Part shown: in pieces, positions 38,518-44,259 of the stretch
Layout of the letters: every line of letters starts with the position of its first letter
Numbering within the stretch: position 1 is the first letter of the stretch
Origin: Gammaproteobacteria bacterium
Lineage (GTDB): Bacteria; Gemmatimonadota; Gemmatimonadetes; Longimicrobiales; Gaopeijiaceae
Length of the DNA stretch: 44,259 nucleotides
Direction: 5' to 3'
NCBI GenBank assembly: GCA_009843625.1
Contig: VYDD01000127.1
Coordinates: forward strand, 337 to 44,595
Program-made: the position numbers and the translations under genes
The notes under the pieces: model-generated
The model's database searches: none
Seen by the model: only the letters and a program-made list of their open reading frames with translations
What the model was told of the DNA's origin: nothing

Positions 38518-40319
38518 CCTCCCCCACGCTCACCAGCCTGTTTCTCGAGGCCGTCGATCGATTCGGGGACGCAACCGCGCTAAGGGCGCCGAACGCCGAC
38601 CTGACGTGGTCGCGGATCTCCTACAATGAAGTGTTCCGCACTGCCAGGGCGGCGGCCAGCGGGCTGCGGGCGCTCGGGGTTGAACGCGGAGACGCGGCGG
38701 CCATCCTGTCCAACAACCGCCCCGAGTGGGCGATCGCCGACTACGCCTGCCTGTGTGCGGGCGTCCGCGACGTCCCCATCTATCCCAGCCTGACCGCGCC
38801 GCAGATCGCCTACATCCTGCGGGACTCCGGTGCTCGGGCGGTCTTCGCCGAGGACGAGGAACAGCTGACCAAGCTGATGGAGATTCGGGACCAGTGCCCC
38901 GAACTCCGTCACATCATCGTTTTCGATCCTCCGGGCGAGACTCCCGAAGGCGTCCTGGCGTGGCGCGACTTCGTACAGCTCGATCCCGTCGGCCTGAGCG
39001 ACGAGGCGTTTCGCGAGGAGGCGCTCGCCGCGCGGCCCGAGTCGGTTGCCACCATCCTCTATACCTCGGGCACGACCGGGAATCCGAAAGGCGTGCTGCT
39101 CACGCATGCCAACGTCGGGTCCAACGTGCGCGTCTCCCGCACGCTGCTCGACATTTCCGACACCGACAACACGCTCAGCTTCCTGCCCCTGTCGCACGTC
39201 TTCCAGCGCATGGTGGACTACGTGTTCTTCAACGTGGGGTGCACCATCGCCTATGCCCGTGACATGACGACCGTGGCCGAGGACCTGAAGATCGTCCGGC
39301 CGACCGTGGCCGTTTCGGTTCCCCGGCTGTACGAGCGGGTGTACAACGCGGTGACCGGAGCGACTGGCGTGAAGGGACTGCTGGTGGGCTGGGCGGCATC
39401 CGTGGGGCTCGCGCACGCCGACGCGGTGCTGGCAGGCCGCGATCCGGGCTGGTGGACGCGGGCCCGCAAGTCCCTGGCCGACAAGCTGGTGTTCAGCAAG
39501 CTGCGCGCGGCCGTGGGCGGACGGCTGCGTTTCTTCGTCAGCGGCGGCGCACCGCTTTCGCCCGGCATCAACAAGTTCTTCTTCGCCGCCGGGCTTCAGA
39601 TCCTCGAGGGATACGGGCTGACGGAGACCAGCCCGGTCACCAACGTGAACACCTTCGAGAACTTCCGCATCGGCACGGTGGGCAAGGCGGTTCCGGGCAC
39701 GGAGATCCGCATCGCCTCCGACGGCGAGATCTGCATTCGCGGCCCCCAGGTCATGAAGGGATACTTCAACCGTCCCGAGGACACCGCCGAAGCCATCGAC
39801 GAGGAAGGGTGGTTCAAGACGGGCGACATCGGCGAACTCGACGAAGACGGCTTCCTGCGCATCACCGACCGCAAGAAGGACATCATCGTCACCGCGGGCG
39901 GCAAGAACATCGCGCCGCAGCCCATCGAGAATGATGTCAAGCTCGATCCCTACATCGAGCAGGCCGTCATGGTGGGCGACCGGCGACCCTTCCCGTCGCT
40001 CCTGGTGGTGCCCGACTTCGAGCAGTTGAACCAGTGGGCGGCCGCAAGCGAGATCGACGCGTCGGACCCCGGGGCGCTGCTCCGTGATGCGAGGTGCCAG
40101 GAGTTCCTGGGGGGCAGGGTGAAGGAGTCGCTGGCGGGGCTGGCCCGCTTCGAGATGCCCAAGAAGACGGCTTTCCTGGCGTCGACGTTCACGATCGAGG
40201 ACGGGACGCTCACCCCGACGCAGAAAGTGCGGCGACGGACCGTGGAGGAGCGTCACGGCGCGCTCATCGAGTCGCTGTACGACGAAGCGAACGTCGACCG
40301 CGACTACTTCACCGACTGA
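38514..40319 (+). CDS. Long-chain fatty acid-CoA ligase (AMP-dependent synthetase)
   Basis: A 601-residue adenylate-forming enzyme that activates fatty acids to acyl-CoA. Family motifs: P-loop-like YTSGTTGNPKGVLLTHANV, GGAPLSPGINKFFFAAGL, ILEGYGLTETSPVTNVN, the A8/D motif DIGELDEDGFLRITDRKKDI with VTAGGKNIAPQPIEN, and the C-terminal lysine region LTPTQKVRRRTVEE. The arrangement fits long-chain acyl-CoA synthetases of the FadD/FadD15 type. The GTG at 38514 overlaps the OsmC stop. Length ~600 is normal. Confidence 0.93.
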   Translation: MTSPTLTSLFLEAVDRFGDATALRAPNADLTWSRISYNEVFRTARAAASGLRALGVERGDAAAILSNNRPEWAIADYACLCAGVRDVPIYPSLTAPQIAYILRDSGARAVFAEDEEQLTKLMEIRDQCPELRHIIVFDPPGETPEGVLAWRDFVQLDPVGLSDEAFREEALAARPESVATILYTSGTTGNPKGVLLTHANVGSNVRVSRTLLDISDTDNTLSFLPLSHVFQRMVDYVFFNVGCTIAYARDMTTVAEDLKIVRPTVAVSVPRLYERVYNAVTGATGVKGLLVGWAASVGLAHADAVLAGRDPGWWTRARKSLADKLVFSKLRAAVGGRLRFFVSGGAPLSPGINKFFFAAGLQILEGYGLTETSPVTNVNTFENFRIGTVGKAVPGTEIRIASDGEICIRGPQVMKGYFNRPEDTAEAIDEEGWFKTGDIGELDEDGFLRITDRKKDIIVTAGGKNIAPQPIENDVKLDPYIEQAVMVGDRRPFPSLLVVPDFEQLNQWAAASEIDASDPGALLRDARCQEFLGGRVKESLAGLARFEMPKKTAFLASTFTIEDGTLTPTQKVRRRTVEERHGALIESLYDEANVDRDYFTD

Positions 40320-40349
40320 GCGGGCCTTCCGGAATCGAGGGAGCTTCGG

Positions 40350-40703
40350 GTGTCCGACGCGCACCGGGTGGTGCTGATTTCAACGCCGGGAGCCGAAGCC
40401 GGGCGGCAACTGGCCCGCGCCCTGGTGGAGGAACGGCTGGCCGCGTGCGGGAGCGTAGTGCCCGCAGTGACGTCGGTGTACCGCTGGCAGGGCGCGGTGG
40501 AGGAGGAGGAAGAGGCGCTGGTGGTGCTCAAGACGGCGGCCGACCGGGTCGAAGCGCTCACGCGGCGGACGCGCGAACTCCATCCCTACGAGGTTCCGGA
40601 GATCCTCGCTCTCCCCGTTGCGGCCGGCAATCGCGCTTATCTGGAGTGGGTTATCGAGGAGACGCGCACCGCGCCGTCCGGGCCCGCCGACGCGCCGACC
40701 TGA
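40350..40703 (+). CDS. cutA: CutA1 divalent-cation tolerance protein
   Basis: A 117-residue trimeric PII-like protein. VVLISTPGAEAGRQLARALV, EERLAACGSVVPAVTSVYRW and LHPYEVPEILALPVAAGNRA are the conserved CutA segments. It is linked to copper/divalent metal tolerance in some bacteria, but its molecular role is unsettled. It follows the acyl-CoA ligase by 30 bp, starts with GTG, and is followed by two very small membrane protein genes. Length is ordinary. Confidence 0.93.
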   Translation: MSDAHRVVLISTPGAEAGRQLARALVEERLAACGSVVPAVTSVYRWQGAVEEEEEALVVLKTAADRVEALTRRTRELHPYEVPEILALPVAAGNRAYLEWVIEETRTAPSGPADAPT

Positions 40704-40797
40704 TGGACAGGCTTCCCCGCGGGGCCCATATTGGTGCCGGCATCGGGGGATTCGCCTCCCGTCTCCACGAACACCCAACCGGTCGCGCGAGGGAAAC

Positions 40798-40944
40798 ATG
40801 AGCTGGGTGCCTGGCGGCTACATCTTCACCCACGTGGTCTTCTGGGGCGTCGTGGCGCTGGTCGCGGTGGGAACCAACGCGGTCGCGATCATGATGGTCA
40901 CCGGTCTGATGCTCCTTCTGGTCCCGGAGTCGCTCAGGCGCTGA
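40798..40944 (+). CDS. Small membrane protein (48 aa)
   Basis: A 48-residue ORF with GAGGGAAAC immediately before the ATG. MSWVPGGYIFTHVVFWGVVA, followed by LVAVGTNAVAIMMVTGLMLL then LVPESLRR, is two hydrophobic segments with a basic C-terminus, so an inner-membrane hairpin is likely. No family was recognised. Its clear SD and close coupling to a second small gene 22 bp downstream support expression. Confidence 0.6.
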   Translation: MSWVPGGYIFTHVVFWGVVALVAVGTNAVAIMMVTGLMLLLVPESLRR

Positions 40945-40966
40945 GCCCTCCCCGGAGGAGGACTGA

Positions 40967-41200
40967 ATGCTGCTGAAGATACTGGGCGGCGTCCTCGCGC
41001 TTGCGCTCGGCGTCTTTATGGGGCTCTCCTTCGGCAAGGGCCCTACCGTGGAAGAGGTCGAAGAGCGAATGGGCAAGAACCTGCCCCGGGAGCGGGCCAC
41101 CCGCCACTTCACCTTCCTCGGCCTGATGCAGAAGAAGCAGCAGCGGGGGTCGCACCGTCGCCGCCAGAGGTCCCGCGGGCCGTTCGACCTGTCCAGCTAG
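40967..41200 (+). CDS. Small membrane-anchored basic protein (77 aa)
   Basis: A 77-residue ORF with a very strong SD, GGAGGAGG, 6 nt before the ATG. The N-terminal MLLKILGGVLALALGVFMGL is one membrane anchor, with SFGKGPTVEEVEERMGKNLP as an acidic amphipathic stretch, and a strongly basic tail (QKKQQRGSHRRRQRSRGPF). The topology (in-out tail with many Arg) suggests contact with nucleic acid or phospholipid, but no family was recognised. It is adjacent to the 48-aa membrane protein and convergent with the DUF445 gene. Confidence 0.6.
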   Translation: MLLKILGGVLALALGVFMGLSFGKGPTVEEVEERMGKNLPRERATRHFTFLGLMQKKQQRGSHRRRQRSRGPFDLSS

Positions 41201-41218
41201 GCCAGACTGCCGTGGGGG

Positions 41219-42787
41219 CTACCCCACCAGCCGGGTGACCAACACCAGCACGGTGCCGATGATCCCCCCGAGCACGTAGCCCAGCCGCACGATCAGCTTC
41301 AGCTCCCGCTCCGTCACCCGCCGCACGATCTGCTCCATGCGCGCGGCGGGAAACGCCAGCACCTTCTCCTCGACGCGACGCGCCACGTCGATCTGCCGAA
41401 CCACGGCGGGCACCTGAGCCTGCAGCCATTCCCAGACCGGTGCGCTCAATCCCTCCTTCAGACGGTCGGCGGCGCCATCCGGAAGCCAGCGCGCGGGAAC
41501 TCCGATGGGGCGGTCGAGGACGGTGTCCACCAACTGGCGGGTGGTGCCGTCGATCAGTTGGGCGGCGGCGTCGCTGCGGGCGAGGGATACCAGCCCGCCC
41601 GCGATCGACGCGGGAGGAACGCGTTCCAGCACCTCGCCCCAGCTTCGCGCACCCGCCTCGTGCAATGCCGCCTCGAGCTTCTCCACCAGGAAGCTGCGCG
41701 TGGCGGGATCGCGGGCCGTCGAGGCCACCCAGTCGGCCAGCGTCCGGCGCGCCGCGACCACGCTCTCGCTGTCAGCCTCGCCCAGCACCAGGTGGACGGG
41801 GCGGCGCAGGAAGTCTACGACCGCGTCGTTGATGCCGCGCGACATGGCCGCCTGCACGGCGGGATCCTTCAGTAGATGCGCGATCTGCTCCGCGCCCTCT
41901 TCCCGGATGGTGTCCAGCACCCGATCCACGGTGTCTTCGGTGATGACCAGGCGCGCCACCACCCGCTGGTGAAAGCGCAGGTCGCGCAGAAATCGCTGCA
42001 ACAGATCGTGGATGCCCCGCTCGAAGCGGGCCCGCGCCCGATCGTCCTCCAGCAGGGCGCCGAGCCGGGCGATCGCGAGCGGCAGGTAGTTGGAGAGCCC
42101 GCGCTCGAATGCCGCCACCATTCCGGGCGGAATCGTCTGCTCGAAGGTCTTCTCGGGCGAGAGCAGCGAGCGGGCGGCCGACGACAGGTAGTCGTCCACC
42201 GCGCGGTAGAAGCCGTCGCTGCCCAGCGTGCCCTCCATCCATCCGTCGAGCGCGGAGGCCAGAGCGGCGCTGCGCGCGGGCGTGAGCGCGCCGCCGATGG
42301 GCACGTCGGAGAGCGCTTCCACCACCGACCCGGCGCGGTCGGCGACCGCACGCTCGAACTCCTCGGAGTCGAGCCAGGCCGCGATCTGCTCACGGACCCT
42401 GGCCGCCGAGTGGTGCAGAGCCGATTCCACCTCGGGCAGGATCGACTCGGGCAGCATCTCCCGGAGGGAACCGCGCTCCTCCAGGAGCAGCACGTCCACG
42501 AACCCGCCCAGGCGCCGGTCGAAGGCACGCCGGAATTCCTCGTCGGCGAAGGTCCGCTCCAGGTCGGATTCGGTGAGCAGGCGGTTCCCCACCGTGCGCC
42601 CGATGGCCGCAGCCAGGCGGGGCTGGTTCTTGGGAACCGCGCCCTGGAGGAGGCCGATCTTCCTGCCGCGCACGCGCAGCGGCTCGTACGGGTGGAAGAG
42701 CATCCAGATCGCGACCGAGTTGGTCAGCCCGCCCGCCAGCGCACCGAAGGCGATGGTGAGCAGCGGGGCGATCAGGTTCTCGAGCAA
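41219..42787 (-). CDS. DUF445-family membrane protein
   Basis: A 522-residue protein. The N-terminal membrane segment (LIAPLLTIAFGALAGGLTNS) runs into the family signature VAIWMLFHPYEPLRV and GLLQGAVPKNQPRLAAAIG. The long middle is helical with repeats of charged coiled segments (ADEEFRRAFDRRLGGFVDVL, EQIAHLLKDPAVQAAMSRGI), and the C-terminus carries a second membrane helix (LGYVLGGIIGTVLVLVTRLV). The DUF445 family has no settled function; a membrane-anchored extended helical bundle is implied. It is convergent with the small membrane genes and 13 bp downstream of the lipoprotein gene on the same strand. Confidence 0.88.
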   Translation of the reverse strand: MLENLIAPLLTIAFGALAGGLTNSVAIWMLFHPYEPLRVRGRKIGLLQGAVPKNQPRLAAAIGRTVGNRLLTESDLERTFADEEFRRAFDRRLGGFVDVLLLEERGSLREMLPESILPEVESALHHSAARVREQIAAWLDSEEFERAVADRAGSVVEALSDVPIGGALTPARSAALASALDGWMEGTLGSDGFYRAVDDYLSSAARSLLSPEKTFEQTIPPGMVAAFERGLSNYLPLAIARLGALLEDDRARARFERGIHDLLQRFLRDLRFHQRVVARLVITEDTVDRVLDTIREEGAEQIAHLLKDPAVQAAMSRGINDAVVDFLRRPVHLVLGEADSESVVAARRTLADWVASTARDPATRSFLVEKLEAALHEAGARSWGEVLERVPPASIAGGLVSLARSDAAAQLIDGTTRQLVDTVLDRPIGVPARWLPDGAADRLKEGLSAPVWEWLQAQVPAVVRQIDVARRVEEKVLAFPAARMEQIVRRVTERELKLIVRLGYVLGGIIGTVLVLVTRLVG

Positions 42788-42800
42788 GGGGCGACCTGGC

Positions 42801-43736
42801 TCACGGTGCGCGATGGTAGAGGATGCCGCGCACGGGATAGGCGACGGTCTCGATCGTGATCGAGCCCTCCACTTCCGAGATGGCGATCAGGGGCAACTGT
42901 GGACCCGGCCCCTCCCCGGCCTCCATGTGCGTGCTCATGGCCTCGATTCTACCGGTCAGGTCGGCGTCGGGCGACTGGAAGCGCCACGCAACCGGAACGT
43001 CCCGCCGGGCCGGCTCGAACGCCCTGGAGCGGGTCGCCGTCACCGTCACGTCCGGCCAGTCGAAATTGCGCGCGCGCAGCATGCCCCATCCCTGGAACGT
43101 GGAGTCGGCGGCCGCATCGAAAGGTCCGCGCAGAAACACGTGGATGTCCTCGGAGACGAGAAGCGCCCAGCTTTCGGGCATCGCGTCCGAGGCCTGACGC
43201 GCGAAGGAAATGTCGACCAGCGTCCCCGCAAGGGCGTTCTCGGACAGAATGGTCGAGGCCTCTCTCACCTGGACCAGTTCTCCCGGACGACTGCTCCATC
43301 CCGCCACCGCCTCCCCGAGCCACATCTCCAGTTCCCGGCCCGCGCTGCGATACAGGAGGGCCGTCAGCGCGTCCCGTTCCGCAACGACGATGCGGATGCC
43401 CTCGTGGGGAATGATGCGCCATGGCGCGCGGACCGGGGGAGTCTCCCACGAGGACTGGAAGAACGCGTCCCACACGCCTCCGCGCGCCAGCCAGATGCGG
43501 GCGTCCCGGTCGACGGCCTCCTCACGGGTGCTCGCCGAGAACGACCAGGCAACCACCAGCGGGCTCTCATCCTCTAACGCAAAGAAGGCCAGATGACGCT
43601 CGTACCGATTGCCCGCGAACGAGTCCAGCGGCGCAAGGGCCGGGTCTTCGACGCGCGCGCTGCCGGGGTTCCCGGGCTCGGCGGTGCATGCGGCGGTCAC
43701 CAGGAGCGCCGCGGGCAACAGGCGGGCCATGCTCAT
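42801..43736 (-). CDS. Lipoprotein of unknown function
   Basis: A 311-residue exported lipoprotein. The N-terminus MSMARLLPAALLVTAAC is a lipoprotein signal with the Cys near residue 17. The mature part has mixed alpha/beta character with strands such as ESPLVVAWSFSAST, EGIRIVVAERDALTALLYRS and SWALLVSEDIHVFLRGPFD, and W-rich segments (GGVWDAFFQSSW). No family was recognised. An ATG at 43730 is an alternative start, and no good SD is seen at either. It lies divergent from the symporter gene and 13 bp upstream of DUF445, so co-transcription with it is likely. Confidence 0.6.
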   Translation of the reverse strand: MSMARLLPAALLVTAACTAEPGNPGSARVEDPALAPLDSFAGNRYERHLAFFALEDESPLVVAWSFSASTREEAVDRDARIWLARGGVWDAFFQSSWETPPVRAPWRIIPHEGIRIVVAERDALTALLYRSAGRELEMWLGEAVAGWSSRPGELVQVREASTILSENALAGTLVDISFARQASDAMPESWALLVSEDIHVFLRGPFDAAADSTFQGWGMLRARNFDWPDVTVTATRSRAFEPARRDVPVAWRFQSPDADLTGRIEAMSTHMEAGEGPGPQLPLIAISEVEGSITIETVAYPVRGILYHRAP

Positions 43737-43848
43737 CGGACGGGGGCCGCAGCTTGACGAAACGCGGTCTCGACCACCACGTTGCCGCCGGGACGAACCC
43801 ACCCGCCTTTCACCACGCCCATCCATCCCCTCCTCAGAGCAGATACCC

Positions 43849-44259
43849 ATGGAATACAATCCGGACCTTCCCTTCTACCGGCGGCTGCACTGGCAGGTTC
43901 TTGCCGCGATGATCCTGGGTTCGCTCGCCGGGGTCACCTTCGGCGAAGCCGGGGCCGAGGCGATCGGCTGGATCGGCGAACTGTTCATGCGGCTGCTGAG
44001 GATGATCATCGTGCCGCTGGTGCTCACCTCGATCGTGTCCGGAGTGGCGTCGGTGGGTGGAGGCCGGGCCGTGGGCCGCCTGTTCGGCAAGACGCTGGGA
44101 TACTACGTCGTGTCCAGCTTCCTCGCCGCTTCGGTGGGGCTCCTGATGGTCAACCTCTACCGGCCGGGGGTGGGGTCCAACATCGTCGAGGCATCCACCG
44201 GCACCATGAGGTGGGACGCGCCGGAGTCGTTCATCCGGGTCGTCCTCGGCAGACTGCCG
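43849..44259 (+). CDS. Dicarboxylate/amino-acid:cation symporter (DAACS/SDF family), 5' part
   Basis: The first 137 residues of a membrane transporter that continues beyond the window. MEYNPDLPFYRRLHWQVLAA leads into the first helix, then MILGSLAGVTFG. The family segment GELFMRLLRMIIVPLVLTSI with VSGVASVGG is the hallmark of GltP/DctA-type transporters, and YYVVSSFLAASVGLLMVNLY is the next helix. It should import glutamate, aspartate or C4-dicarboxylates with H+ or Na+. The ATG at 43849 fits the family N-terminus; the last helices and the substrate-binding residues are outside the window. Confidence 0.88.
   Translation, partial: MEYNPDLPFYRRLHWQVLAAMILGSLAGVTFGEAGAEAIGWIGELFMRLLRMIIVPLVLTSIVSGVASVGGGRAVGRLFGKTLGYYVVSSFLAASVGLLMVNLYRPGVGSNIVEASTGTMRWDAPESFIRVVLGRLP

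Noticed and set aside
38580-40364. A 594-codon minus-strand frame opposite the acyl-CoA ligase
   Set aside because: It mirrors the ligase codon pattern and shows no domain; the plus-strand gene has all adenylation motifs.

Overview
This is a high-GC (roughly two-thirds G+C by eye) bacterial chromosome segment of densely packed, short-spaced operons, many with GTG starts and GTGA/ATGA gene overlaps. Gene content fits a Gemmatimonadota-like environmental bacterium: a planctomycete-type DUF1592-family cytochrome, TolB/PD40-type protein, lipoprotein gamma-glutamyltransferase, M28 peptidase, lipoprotein amidohydrolase and many lipobox-bearing secreted proteins. The phylum is inferred from gene content only. 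No phage, IS element or CRISPR array was seen.

Layout. 1-1253: end of a beta-barrel outer-membrane protein, then a truncated PD40 gene. 1521-6344: DUF1592-type cytochrome, ferritin, gamma-glutamyltransferase. 6541-7017: RNase P RNA and tRNA-Arg(CCG). 7058-11370 (minus): phosphate ABC operon pstS-pstC-pstA-pstB2-pstB1, with two diverged ATPases whose defects are complementary. 11500-13096: a YkvI-like LeuT-fold transporter and a tiny ORF ending in a hairpin. 13275-17054: M28 peptidase, nitroreductase, and a GCS2-CBS fusion ligase. 17187-17870: a FitAB/VapBC toxin-antitoxin pair. 17932-21812 (minus): HGSNAT-like membrane acyltransferase, aminotransferase, amidohydrolase lipoprotein.

21883-30215 is a secreted redox island. 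On the minus strand is a multicopper oxidase broken by a frameshift. On the plus strand are a PhoD-like phosphatase, an LVIVD-type beta-propeller, a small secreted domain protein, an intact multicopper oxidase and a lipoprotein cytochrome c. The small domain protein is homologous to the N-terminus of the broken oxidase, so the same unnamed domain is fused in one copy and separate in the other.

30313-33590: zinc-independent ribosomal proteins bL31 type B and uS14 with a HIT hydrolase, endonuclease IV, a secreted protein and a metzincin lipoprotein. 33736-37553: aspartate-semialdehyde dehydrogenase, then PTPS-folE-SDR, which reads as a tetrahydrobiopterin pathway (GTP cyclohydrolase I, pyruvoyl-tetrahydropterin synthase, candidate sepiapterin reductase), then a zinc-ribbon protein. 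37647-44259: TPR protein, OsmC protein, long-chain acyl-CoA ligase, CutA, two small membrane proteins, a DUF445 membrane protein, an unknown lipoprotein and the start of a dicarboxylate/amino-acid:cation symporter.

The observations most worth following are the asymmetric PstB pair, the multicopper-oxidase partner domain and its redox operon, and the BH4-type pterin operon.
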